DNA of 64,000 nucleotides from Apus apus (lineage: Eukaryota; Chordata; Aves; Apodiformes; Apodidae). The DNA is taken from NCBI RefSeq assembly GCF_020740795.1, contig NC_067285.1, positions 115,321,008 to 115,385,007 of the forward strand, in the 5' to 3' direction. The notes under the pieces are model-generated. The model was given only the letters and a program-made list of their open reading frames with translations, ran no database searches and was not told the DNA's origin. Shown one piece after another: positions 1 to 10,239 of the stretch (positions are counted from its first letter, which is position 1; each line of letters begins with the position of its first letter). A program made the position numbers and the translations under genes.

Positions 1-3000
1 CCAGATCCTCGGCGGCCCCGAGCCCGCGGGCGGCGGCGGGGGAGCGGCCCGGGCGGCGGGGGAGCCTGACTACGGGCTGTACGGCGGCGCCTACGGCCCC
101 CCCGCCTGCTCGCTCGGCTCCTACAACCTTAACATGAGCATGAACGTGAGCGTCAACGTGACCCCCGCGCCCGCCGCACCGCCCGCAGGGGTCATCCGCG
201 TCCCGGCGCACCGGCCCGCGCCCGCCGCCCCGTCCGCCGCCCCGCCACCGGTCCCCGGGCTCTCGGGACTCACCTTTCCCTGGATGGAAACAACGCGCCG
301 CATCGCCAAGGATCGACTCTCAGGTGAGCGCTGCGGGACGGCTACCGACGGCTACTGGCGGCTACCGACGGCTCCAAAAGCTCCGGTGGCTCTGGCGGCC
401 GCGGGGACCGGCCGGGGTGGGCCGGTTCCGCAGCGCGGGGTACTCGCCCGCCTTCTTCCCTCCCTGCTCCGCCGACCACCGCCCTGCCCCTGGCCGGGCT
501 CTCGCTGCCGTCGTGGTCCATGGAGAGCGACTCGGGGCTGGCGCCGCCATCGGTGGCTTCACCGCGGCCCCGCGTCGACTCCCGGCAGCTGCGGGCGGGG
601 GTCGGGCCGGGGTTTGGCTCTGAGCGGTACCTGAGCGGTCCCGCCGTGCTCCGGCCTCGGGCTCTGTGCCATGTCCGCTCCTTTCCCTGGGCTCGGGGGA
701 CACGGGGTGCCGGGACCATCCTCCTCACAGGGAGGCTGCCGGGGCTGCTGGGTGGGGGCTCAGTCGGGAGTGGGCTGCAGGGACCCACCGTGGGGCAAAA
801 CCTGCCCATGTGCGGGGCTGGGCGTGGGAGCAGGTGGCCGTGTGCCGTGGGAATGGGAGCAGGTGGTGGGGGTGGTCGTGGGCTCCAAATGTTGGGGGCT
901 GGCTGTTGGGCCTGGCCATGGGGAAACTGGAGACAGGACTTGGAGAACCCCATGTGTGGGGATGGGCATAGGGCATGGGGTGTGAGACCACGGGAGAGGC
1001 TGGTCTGGTGTGTGTTGGGTGCGGGGCAGGTGTCGGGGAGGCGGTGAGGGGTCCTGGTGCTGCCAGCAGGGCCAGGGGCTGGAGCACCCAGTGCTGGGGA
1101 GAGGGTTCTGCATGCTGCACCCCAGAGGAGCAGGTGTGGGGTGCTGTGGTGGGGATGGGGGCAGGGAGTGGGTGCTGGGGGGCCCCGGCCAGGCTGGGCT
1201 GGGCTCATCTGGCTCCTTCCCAAGATGGCGGTGCTGCCACGTCCGCAGCGCGGCTCCATGTGGGGACGAGGCCGGGGCCGTGTGGGGCCTGGGGCCAAGC
1301 GGTGGCCACGGGGGCACTGGGGCCATGTGGGGCGGGAGGCTGGGGGCCACGGGGGCTCAGCCTGGGCACCAGCTGAGCCGGGTTCTCCTCCCAGCCCACC
1401 CCGCCATTGTGGCGGTGACGAAGCACGGTCCCCACGCAGGGGTGGCGGGTGACGTCCCCGTCTCCTGCCTGGCGCCAGGGGTGGGTGAACGGGGCGGGCC
1501 CTCCCCAGCACGGGGTCTCCCAGCCGCAGCCATCACTCAGCGCCACCAGCCCTGGGGTGGGCTGTGGGGCCCTCGGCATCTGTTCCTGGCGAGGGGCCGC
1601 CCCGCGCGGGGAGGGGGCGCGGGGGCCTCTGTCCCCTCCGACTGCGCGGCTCCACCTGCATCAACTGCGCCCGCCCCCGCCGGCGGGCAGCCTGGCCCCC
1701 TGCCTGCACCACCGCCTGGGTGCTGGTGGAGGGAGGGTCTGCTGGGGGCTGCCTGCCCCTGGGGGGCTGCCCTGCATCCCTGCGGTGCGGGGTGCCGGGG
1801 CCCCATGGTGGCCCCATGGGCCCGGCCATCTGCAGCCCTGCCCATGCGGTGCTGGCACCAGCGAGGCCCACGGTGCCGTGGCTGCTGGAGCGGGAGGGAG
1901 CGCGAGGTGGGTGCTGTGCCCTGCCAAGCTCTCACCTTCCCCCACACAGCTTCGCTGCCCCGACGCTCCCTGGGCTCTGGCTGTGTCCGGGGCCAGGCTG
2001 CCGCACGCCAGCCTCGCCGTGCAGGGACAGCCCCTTCCCCAGCCTCAGGCACCCGGCAGCTGGCGGTGGCCATTCCGGATGCTGCCAGAACACTGCGGGA
2101 GGCACCGGCCACCTCCTGATGGCTTCTGGGGTCCTGTCCCTTCCTGGGCAGGGCTTATGGAGGCTCCCCTGGGGCTGTGGCAGGGCTCAGCTGAGGGCAA
2201 GGGTGGGCTAGTGCTGCTGGGGGCCTTGCCTGCCCCACATCCACCCTGGGCCAGGCCTGCCCAGCTGCCCCTCTGGCCCCAGTCCCCATCACCATCCTGG
2301 GGGAGTGTTGGAGCCATGGGGTGGGGATGGGCCCTCCCGTTGCATCTGGAGCTGTCCCCCGTGTCCTTGGGCTGTGGGAGCGAGTGGGGACACGTGGGGT
2401 CTCCTCCTCCCTGCCAGGCAGGACTGGCAGCCCCCTGTGGAGCTCTCCATCCACATGGCTCCCCTCGGAGCTCCTTGTTTCACATTCCCAAGCCTCCCCT
2501 CTGGGCTCTGTGCTGGGCAGGGTCCTCGGCCCGTGGCCCCCCGAGCCGCCCCTCACCCTGCTCTGCCCACAGCTGCGCTCTCGCCCTTCGCGGCCACCCG
2601 GCGCATCGGGCACCCCTACCAGAACCGCACGCCGCCCAAGCGCAAGAAGCCACGCACGTCCTTCAGCCGGGTGCAGATCTGCGAGCTGGAGAAGCGCTTC
2701 CACCGCCAGAAGTATCTGGCCTCGGCTGAGCGTGCGACCCTGGCCAAGGCCCTCAAGATGACGGATGCCCAGGTCAAGACCTGGTTCCAGAACCGCCGCA
2801 CCAAGTGGAGGTAACAAGGCGGCCCCGGGGCAGCTGACACGGCCCCCCCAGCTCCCACGTGCTGCCCCGCTCCGGCAGCCACTGCTCCCCGTGCCATGGC
2901 TGTCACCCCTGGGGGAGGCTGGGCTGGGGTGGGACAAGGTGCTTGTCCCTGCTGTGTGCCCTGTGCCCAGATGGGTGAGGTGCTGAAGGAGGGGTGGGCT

Positions 3001-3611
3001 ATTGGGCAGAGACTGTGGGGCACTGCTGGATTACGCTCAGCAGTGCTGGGGAAGGGATGAGCTGCGGGGCAGGGGCTGTGGGGCACTGCAGCACTGGTGC
3101 ACAGCAGTGGTGGCAGCTGCATGGACTAAAGGACGTTGCTGGGGGAGGGACAGGCTGTGAGCAGAGGCTTTGCCCATGCAGGGGAGGTTGGAACTGGATG
3201 ATCTTTAAGGTCCCTTCCTTCCCAAACCCATTTGAGTCCCATCCCAATCCATTCTATTATTCTGTGGGGAGTCACCAGGCTGGCACAGGGCGGTGCCAAG
3301 GCGGGGACAGGCTGTGGGCAGGTCTGTGTGGCACTGCCAGGCTGGAGGCAGCAGTGCCAGGCCGGGCCGTGCTGGACACGGTGTGTGGTGGCAGGAGGCA
3401 GACGGCGGAGGAGCGCGAGGCCGAGCGGCAGCAGGCCAACCGGCTGATGCTGCACCTGCAGCAAGAGGCCTTCCAGAAGAGCCTGAGCCAGCCACTGCCC
3501 CAGGACCCGCTCTGCATGCACAACTCCTCCCTCTACGCTCTGCAGAACCTCCAGCCCTGGGCTGAGGACAACAAGGTGACGTCGGTCTCAGGGGTGGCCT
3601 CTGTGGTGTGA
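1..3611 (+). CDS. TLX2: TLX2 homeobox transcription factor, 5'-partial, three exons visible
   Basis: Exons are <1-323, 2573-2810 and 3395-3611, with GT-AG junctions (phase 1, then phase 2) and a TGA stop at 3609-3611. The frame is open from base 2 and begins with QILGGPEP, just after where TLX proteins carry their N-terminal repressor (eh1-like) motif, so the start codon lies outside the window. The TLX-specific stretches [10 protein letters not shown] and LTFPWM are in exon 1. Exon 2 carries most of a homeodomain ending [14 protein letters not shown]; threonine at homeodomain position 47, before WFQN, is the TLX signature where most classes have isoleucine or valine. Exon 3 ends [20 protein letters not shown], which resembles TLX2 rather than TLX1 or TLX3. 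TLX2 is a nuclear DNA-binding factor of neural-crest-derived enteric and autonomic neurons. DQX1 nearby, its neighbour in mammals, supports the assignment. Confidence 0.93.
324..2572 (+). other. TLX2 intron 1, GC-rich, no recognised element
   Basis: This 2.25-kb intron is G-rich on the top strand and full of short GGGG-containing repeats. Several long open frames cross it on both strands, but they have only Gly/Pro/Ala/Arg/Trp-rich composition and no domain. I see no second gene or recognisable transposon here. Confidence 0.6.
3165..3275 (+). mobile_element. CR1 LINE 3'-end fragment in TLX2 intron 2
   Basis: The text GGAACTGGATGATCTTTAAG followed by GTCCCTTCC and a diverged CCATTCTATTATTCTGT tail matches the conserved 3' end of bird CR1 retroposons. 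The copy is 5'-truncated, as most CR1 copies are, and is in the sense orientation of TLX2. Confidence 0.85.
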
Positions 3612-5047
3612 GGTCCCTGGGGGTCCCCGGGGGCTGTGGATGTGCCGGCAGGCAGCGGAGGGCAGCGGGAGCCCTGGGGGGGGTCTGAGCACGGCACCTC
3701 CAGCCCACAACAGGGAGGGGGCTGCTGCTGCCTGGGAGCCCCCCACATCGGCAGCCCCCTCCTCACCAAGGGCTGGCACCCCCTGGCCTCCTCCAGGCCC
3801 ACGGCAGCCCCACAGCTCTGAGTGGGCAGATGTGCCCTTGTGGTTGGATTCAAAAGCCCTGCTGGCCCCTTTCTGGACCCCTGCCTGGACCCCTGCCGGG
3901 AGCACTGCTGCAGGCAGCCCCCTACCTGGACCCTTCAGGGAGCCTGGGGCTGGGTCCTGCACACTTCTGCCAGCCCAGCCGCCCCTCCCTTGGACACCCC
4001 CACCCTGGGGGCAGCTCCTCGGGTGGTCCCTGCTCTGAACCTGCTGCCCACCCATCAGGGGCTCTCTCAGCTGGGCCCCCGTTCCCCCCGGGGCAGCTGC
4101 AGCCCCCAGCCCACCCAGGGTGGGCAGAGCAGGACATAGGGCAGCCTGCAGGTGGACCCCTTGTTCCTGTTGCTGGGAGACCCCCACCCCCACTGGTGGC
4201 CACTGTAGGGTCTGCACCACCTGCACATACTTGCCTTATCCCGAGTGGAGTTTGCCGGCTCTGGCTTCCAGCTGCAGCCCCTGGGCTGGATGAGGAACCT
4301 GCCCCCATCCCTGGGACCCCCGAGCGTCGGGACAGACTGACAGACTGGGCTTGCCTGCGCCATGGGCCGGGGTCCCCGGTGCTCCCTGCAGCCCTGCGCC
4401 TGGACCTGCCCCCATGTCACCCCATGAAAGACTCGGGGTGTCCCTGCGTGCTGAAGGATTGCACCAGCCCTCCTGGAGTGGGGCTGCCCTTGTGCCCACC
4501 ACCCTGATCTCCAGCTCCCAGGACCCCCTTAACCTTCCCCCCCCCCCCGAGTCTGTGTGGCCCACAGCACACGCATGGGGAGGCAAAGGGCCTGAAACCC
4601 CTCCCCCAGGAAATAATCTGCCCCCTCCTTCTCCAGTGACCCCCTGAATGTCCTCAGTGATCCCCCTCAGCTCCACTCCCACCCTGGCTGGTCTCGGTCA
4701 CTGGGAAGCTCCCCGGGCCATCTGCAGTTGGGGTCCCTGGTTGATGATGATGGGGTGGGGTGGGTGGGGGCAATAACAACGACCCTGAACTTGACCGTGA
4801 CCCCCACTGCAACGGGGGGCAGGCGTAGGAGCTCGCCCCCCCACCCTGTGGGGGCCGGTAGGAGCCAGCACCTTCGGGCTGCGGGCGGGGACAGGCTCCT
4901 ACCGGCCCCCCCCCCGGTTGCTACCGGGAGGTGGCGGACAACCGGTGCCGGTTCCTCGGCGGCGAGATTGGCTGCCGTTCCGTGACGCGGCTCCGTTTTA
5001 CGGGGCGCGAGTGGGGGGGGGGGTGGCGCCGCCGCAGAACCGCCGGG
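3612..5047. other. TLX2 3' flank and upstream region of the filament-like gene
   Basis: TLX2 3' UTR should occupy the first part, but I see no canonical AATAAA before 4600. From about 4800 the sequence becomes CpG-rich with C and G homopolymers (4538-4548, 4909-4919, 5012-5021), consistent with a CpG-island promoter for the gene starting at 5048. I looked here for the missing head, coil 1 and coil 2A of that gene and found none. Confidence 0.5.
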
Positions 5048-6241
5048 ATGAGCGCGGCCGAGGGCTGGCCCCGGTGCCGGTGGGGCGGGGGGGTCGGCGG
5101 CGAGGCGGTGCTCCGTGCCCGTGCCGAGGCCGCCGGGTACCGGAGGCTGCTGCGCGCCCGCGCTGCCGAGGTGGAAGCGCTGCGCGGGGCCGTGGGAGCC
5201 CTGCACCGGCAGCTGGAGGGGCTGCGGGACCGGCGGAGCGGGGAGGTCGCCAAGTACCAGGTGCGGGGGGTGATGGGGGCTAGGGGGAGTGTGGGGGACG
5301 TGCGGGAGTCCCAGGGGATTTAGTTTGGAAACGGGGGCTGGATGCTTGGGATGCGGGGGCGGGGCGGGGAGAGACCAGGCACCGGGCGGGGGGTGCGGGG
5401 CCTGGAAGGCCGGAGGGCTGGGGGGGGCACGGGCTGAGAGGGTCGGGATGGACTGGAGGGACACGACAGGGACTGGGGGAGTCAGGATGGGTCTGGGGAA
5501 GGGGATGAAGATCAGGATGGGGGGAGGACCGGGGGATGAGGGAAGACGGGGGCCGGGATCGAGCCAGGGGCTGGGGGGGCTTCAGGATGGGGCTGGGGAA
5601 GGCGGATCGTGATGGGGTTGGGGGAGAGGGGACTGGAGGGTGAGGGAGGACGGGGGTTGGGGATGGGGCTGGGGAGCGGGGTTCAGGGGCTACGGGGGTC
5701 CATACTGCGCGGGGGTCCGGATGGCACTGGAGGGGTGGTTTAAGGTAGGGCTGGGAAGGGGGATCTGTGAGGGGCGGGTATCGGGTCAGGGACCGGCTAT
5801 CCTCTCAGGAAGAGGGTTATTTCGGGGATCTGTGCAGGTTGGGGGGGATCCGGCCCGGGGTCCTTGTGGGCGGGGGTCAGTCGTGGGTCTGTGCGGCGCC
5901 ATAGCCGGGCCGGGGGCCGGGGGTCCGTGGGCGGCGGGGGTTAGCCCAGGGCTCGAGGCGGGGGTCCCGGGCGCTGCTGACGGCCCAGTGCAGGAGCGGG
6001 TGGCGGAGCTGGAGCGGGAGATCGGCGCGGCGGAGGCGGAGATGTGCCGGTGCCTGCGGGAGTACCCGGCGCTGCTGCGGCTGCGGATGGCGCTGGAGGC
6101 GGAGATCGCCGCGTACCGGTACGCGGGTGGGGGGGGGGGGGCGGGCGGGCTGGGGGTCGTGGGGCTCAGCCCGGGTTTGTCTCTTGCAGGGAGATGCTGG
6201 AGGGTGAAGAGCTGCGCCTGGGCTGCCTGGCCCCGCCGTGA
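5048..6241 (+). CDS. Short neurofilament/alpha-internexin-like intermediate filament protein (rod end only)
   Basis: Exons are 5048-5260, 5994-6118 and 6190-6241 (129 residues; GT-AG junctions, phases 0 and 2; TGA at 6239-6241). The product has heptad-rich sequence typical of coil 2B ([18 protein letters not shown]), then [19 protein letters not shown] and the rod-end motif [15 protein letters not shown], a clear form of the helix termination signature shared by all intermediate filaments. The spelling EM-R-LREY before the motif favours types III/IV (vimentin, neurofilament, internexin). The 125-bp middle exon and the intron splitting the AAYR arginine codon fit my recollection of neurofilament-type genes. 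Head, coil 1 and coil 2A are missing and no tail follows the rod, so it cannot be a normal filament subunit; it may be a relic, a dominant regulator, or a victim of misassembly. The start is the first ATG in the coil frame (CCGGGATGA); an in-frame ATG at 4931 is possible. Confidence 0.65.
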
Positions 6242-6581
6242 CGGGACCCCCGGCCCCGCTGCGGGAACTCTGCTGAGCCCCCAGACTCCTCGGGGTCCCC
6301 AGAGCCTCAGCTCGCCCACGTCGCGGCACCCACAGCCCTGAATGTCCAGGCCGTGGGACCCCTGGACCCTCTGGATCCCCCTGGACTCCCGGAGCCCCGG
6401 ACCTTCTAACCCCCCACCCCGGACTCCTGGGGCCCCCACCTAGCCGGCCTCCCCAGACCCCCATCCCGGGAGGCTCCAGCCCCCCAGGAGGGCAGAGCCC
6501 GCGGGGCTCCACACTCTCACCAGCCGCTCTGGAGCAGCAGCGGGGCTGGGGGCCCAGCCCCGGCCCGCACAGAAGCACCTC

Positions 6582-6587
6582 AATAAA
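6582..6587 (+). other. Polyadenylation signal AATAAA of the filament-like gene
   Basis: A canonical AATAAA lies 341 bases after the stop codon of the filament-like gene, ahead of a GT-rich stretch (CTGTCTGTGGGGGCGGG). It suggests the short gene is, or recently was, transcribed as a unit with a compact 3' UTR. Confidence 0.65.
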
Positions 6588-6599
6588 GCCCCGTGGCAT

Positions 6600-7476
6600 C
6601 ACCTGGAACCTGTCTGTGGGGGCGGGCAGCAGCTCTCGGGTCGTCCCTGTGCCGGAGTCTCTGTGGATGTCTGGGGGCCGGGGCTGTGTCCCACGGGGGC
6701 TGCCTGGCCTCAGCCCCCTCCTGCCTCCTGTGCTGGATACCCCACAGGGATGTCAATGGGGTATATCATGGGGGTCCAGTTATGTACGTGGGGTGGAGGG
6801 GATTGTTCCCCAGTGTGAGGTGAGCCTCCCCAGTGCTGGTAGGTGGTCCCTGACCCCCCTCACTATGGCTGGGGTTGGGCAGGGACAGGGGGTGCCCCCT
6901 TGGTGTGCTGGAGTGCTGCTCCTGGGGGAGGGGGAGACACTACCCCACCACAGCCTCCTGAAGGGAGGGAGATCTGAGGGGGTGATGAGGAATGAGGGGT
7001 CCAGGGTGCCCGTGTGCCCTGGCAGACAGTTGGGCAGGGCTCTGGGCATCCTGCTGCTGACCCTGGCTGGGCTAGCACACGTGCACACGCGTGTTACGTG
7101 TGTGTTTTCTGCCATATGTAAGGGTTTCATGGACTGAGCCCAGCTCTGATGAGAAGTGGAGGTCCCTCAGCAGGCTGTGGGACGGGGGGGGCCTTGCACA
7201 GACCTGTGACATCCCCGTGAGGAAGGGCTCAGTTGGGGCACCTTGAGCAGGAACTCATGGAGGCTGCAGGGGATCCAAACACCCTTCCACCCCCCCCCGG
7301 GACTAACAGAGATTTGTGGTAGTAAAGGGGCATCTTTAACGGAGGGAAAAAGCCTCTTCCAAGCCACACACAAGACCAGGAATGCTGGTGTGGGGTGCTG
7401 GTGCCTGCCACCACCTCCTGGGGTGGTGCAGATGAGGGGTGCAGCAGGGTGGGGTGATGGGTGTCCATGTACAGGG
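6600..7476. other. Intergenic region between converging genes, no gene recognised
   Basis: This is the gap between the 3' end of the filament-like gene (+) and the 3' end of the IL12B-like gene (-). The only structure I see is a purine/pyrimidine-alternating stretch at about 7076-7105 (CACGTGCACACGCGTG). No canonical AATAAA for the minus-strand gene was found. Confidence 0.5.
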
Positions 7477-9845
7477 TCAGTGGGGTTGGAGCTGGTGCTG
7501 CTGGGTGGCCTTGATGTCCTGCCAGGTGGTCCAGGGGCTCCAGGTGGGGCGGGTGAAGGGGTCCCGGCAGCACACGCGCACCCGCTGTACCTGCCCCCCC
7601 AGCTGTGCCTCCTCTGCTCCCTCCACCAACTCCTCAACCTGCAAAGCAGGGCAGTCTGAGGCCTGGGGGGCACCCGGCACAGCGGCGAGGGGGCAGACAG
7701 AATGTGCCAGGCTTGGGGGGAGAGGGGGACAGGGTGGGAACAGGTCTGAGGGCTCAGGAGTGGGGGACACCCCGACCTGGGCAGAGACATTGCCTTGTGT
7801 GTGCAGCGCGGGGGGGCAGAGGTGACAGCCAGGAGTGACAGTTCACCATGGGGAGGACAGGGGAAGTGTAGTGGGGAAGGGGCATTGCTGAGCCCCCGGC
7901 AAGCCCTGTTCTCAATGGCAGTCCTGGGGCAGCAGCAGGGTGGGCATGAGGGGGGGCGGGGGGCACAGGGGCAGGGTGGGTGCAGGCCAAGGGGTGGTCC
8001 TGGGGCAGGGTAGGCTCAGGATAGGGTGGGCTCAAGCTGGATTGGCTCGGAGCTGGGTGGGCTGGGGATAGGGTGGGCATGGGTTCTGGGCAGGGGCAGG
8101 GTGGGCAAAGGCAAGGGGGGCACAGGGCAGGGGCAGGGGGGGCACAGGCGGGGGGCATCTGGGCAGGGTGGGCACAGGTGGGGGGGGTCCCAGCAGGGGC
8201 TTCTCAGGGCAGAGGGCTCGGTCATCCCATGGTTACCTGGGTGCCGTTGGGGAGCTCATACTGCAGCCGATAGAGCAACGTGAAATAGGACTTGGGGAGC
8301 GGCCAGGAGGCTGGGGGGGCCCAGGCCAGGTGGAGCTGCCCCCCCCGTTGCCGCAGGGTCAGCTTCTGCGGGGGGGCCGGGTCGCACTGCGGGAAGAGCA
8401 GGGCTCAGCGCGGGGCTCAGCGCTGGGACCCCAGGACCCTCCCCCAGACCCCGCCGCCGGCGGGTTCGCTCACCGATGTCCCAGACGAAGAAGTGGACGG
8501 AGTGGGTGAAGTAGGAGGTGTCCGAGAGCCCCTCCAGCTGCAGCTGCAGCGGGCGCAGCTCCTCAGCGAAGGGGCAGAAGGAAGGGTCCGAAAAGTGGGC
8601 GCTGAACCGGCCACGGCCCCCGGCTGCCGGCACCCACGCCCCCAGGGAGCCATCGCTGCGGGGGGAGGCAGGCGTGAGGGCTGGGCGGCCACGGGGCTGG
8701 GTTGGGGGTCGCTGGGGCGGTACGGGGCCAGGGTAGGGGCTGGGACCGGGTTGTGGATCCCTGGGGTGGCCATGGGGCCGGGCCTGGGGCCGGGCTGGGG
8801 ATCCTCGGTCACTCACCTGTGCGTGAGGCGGGCGCGGAAGACGGAGGAGCGGGGGCCGGTCCAGGAGCAGCGGAAGGAGCCGCGGTAGGACTCAGCTTGG
8901 CAGGAGACGTTGATCCCCCCTTCTCCTGGCGGGGCCGGGGGGCACGGGCTCAGGGGCTGCCCGGGGCTGGGGTCGTGCCCCCTCCACGCCTGGCACGGGC
9001 GGGGCTGCCTCCCCCGGCTGGGCTCCCCCTGCCTGCACAGGCTGGGCACAAACTGCCGCAGCGGCAGGAGCATCTCCTGGTCCCCAGCCTGCCCCCAAAC
9101 CTCTGCATCCCCCTTGTCCCACCACCCCCCATCCGCCCCCACCCTTCCCAGCCCTGTCTCCCCGTCCAGCCGTGTCAGCCCTACGTACGGGTCTCACTGA
9201 CCACCACGTAGGTGGTGTCCAGCAGGATGGGGCCAGCCCAGCAGCTGTAGTTGCCCGCGGCTGGCAGGTCCAAGCCCAGGATGGTGAGGGTCCGACCCTT
9301 GGCCACCAGCTCAGCCATGGGCTCTGGGTCCCCGTTCTGCGTCCAGCTCACGAGCTGCTCCGAAGTGTTGCATGTCACCACCACATCCCCATTCACTTCC
9401 CCCACCTGGACTGGAGGGGAGAGGCAGAGGCTGGGGTCAGAGCTTGGCTGTGGGGAGGGTAGCCCTACTGCAGTGGGGCTGGCTGCCCCCATGTCCCAAC
9501 ATACCACGTCCACCCTTCCCCGCTGTCCCCACCCTGCTCCTGCATCCCAAATCCATCCCCACTCTGCCCCATCACCCCACATCCCCCCCATCACCCTCAT
9601 GCCCACCCTCTAAACCCCTGCTCCCCATAAGAGCTGCCTCGACCCTTGCATCCCTCTGTGTCAGAAGGATATGGGATTTGGGTGCTTCCTGCTCACTCCA
9701 GCTACTCTCTGGGTCCCATAGCCCTCCCCGGGGGAGGGTCTCCCCTCCAAGGCCTCCCCCATGCCCAGGACTCACACTTTGGGGGGAAGGCAGTGAGGGT
9801 GTCTGCAGGAACAAGGCACAGCACCAGTGCCACAAGCCCCAGCAT
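7477..9845 (-). CDS. IL-12 p40 (IL12B)-like cytokine subunit
   Basis: Exons on the minus strand are 9845-9776, 9410-9189, 8925-8817, 8655-8474, 8386-8237 and 7638-7477 (about 297 residues). A signal peptide (MLGLVALVLCLVPADTLTAF) starts immediately after an acceptor. Next comes an Ig domain with VVVTCNTSEQ, TLTILGLDLPAAGNYSCWAG, then NVSCQAESYRGSFRCSWTG, matching the LRCEAKNYSGRFTC region of p40. Then come FCPFAEE, DTSYFTHSVHFFVWDI and SYFTLLYRLQYELPN, and finally the WSXWS-like TWSPWTTW. This order (Ig, two FN3 domains, WSXWS-like box) and the local motifs fit p40 better than EBI3, which lacks the Ig domain. The family pairs with helical alpha subunits and signals through IL-12/IL-23 receptors. 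Exon 5 as written is one base too long to stay in frame, with a 7-C run (+ strand 8370-8376 G) as the likely cause. The product is a divergent paralogue, so I give no symbol. Confidence 0.8.
8370..8376 (-). other. Homopolymer causing an apparent frameshift in the IL12B-like gene
   Basis: Exon 4 ends in phase 1 (GACATCG|GTGAG). With the canonical acceptor at 8387 the reading would start VRPGPP and then lose all similarity. Leaving out one of the seven Cs gives VRPGPPQKLTL, joining the p40-like frame (recalled p40: KPDPPKNLQL) and making the exon 149 bases, which ends in phase 0 as the next exon requires. The alternatives are a real inactivating insertion, or a weak upstream AG acceptor (GCTGAG|CC) that would restore the frame with about six extra residues. 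Confidence 0.7.
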
Positions 9846-9887
9846 CTGGAGGAGAAAGGCAGGGCAAGAGCATTCAGGAAGGGGGCA

Positions 9888-9923
9888 GCCAGGAAGGGGG
9901 CAGCCAGGAAGGGGGCAGCCACA
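9888..9923 (+). repeat. Short tandem repeat, 15 bp x 2-3
   Basis: AGGAAGGGGGCAGCC is repeated without change directly upstream of the IL12B-like start exon, inside its presumed first intron. It is too short to suggest a function. Confidence 0.8.
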
Positions 9924-10229
9924 TCCCAGGAGATGGGGGAGGCTGAGTCAGGGTGCAGCCAGCAGGACCAGCATGAGCATAGCCCTGGGGTGCAGCAGGG
10001 TCGGGCAGGAGGGGAGCAGGAAAGGGGGGGAGCCCCACACAGGGCTGGCAGCCAACTTGACATCCCAACCCTTCCCACCGTGGCACCCCCGAGTGTCCCC
10101 CGAGGCAGGGGCTGCAGAGCCCGCCCAGAGCAGCACCTTCCCAGGGCTCCCCAGTGCCCAAACCCTCCCACAGCCCCGATGCTGTGCCTACCTTTCCGCC
10201 TTGGTGTGGGCTGGGGGTGGCAGGCGCTG

Positions 10230-10239
10230 GCTATATAGA
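10230..10239 (-). promoter_or_regulatory. Candidate TATA box of the IL12B-like gene
   Basis: CTCTATATAG on the minus strand lies about 40 bases upstream of a good donor site (GGAAAG|GTAGGC at 10192). Because the coding start sits exactly behind an acceptor, a small noncoding first exon between the TATA box and 10192 is expected; as I recall, IL12B also has a noncoding first exon. A transcription start near 10205 would fit, giving an unusually short first exon. Confidence 0.4.

Noticed and set aside
1010-2729. Long open frames (369 and 426 codons) across TLX2 intron 1
   Set aside because: They lie in an intron, overlap each other in different frames and contain only low-complexity Gly/Pro/Trp/Cys sequence.
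5048-6241. Keratin as the identity of the filament-like gene
   Set aside because: The EM-R-LREY spelling before the rod end and the exon arrangement fit type III/IV proteins better than keratins, although the gene is too short for certainty.
8256-8816. Reading of IL12B-like exon 4 straight on into the following intron
   Set aside because: The open frame passes a good GTGAG donor and loses similarity to p40 immediately after WDI; splicing explains the sequence better.
7477-9845. EBI3 (IL-27 beta) as the identity of the cytokine gene
   Set aside because: EBI3 has no N-terminal Ig domain, whereas this gene has one with paired cysteines and p40-like TLTI/YSC strands.
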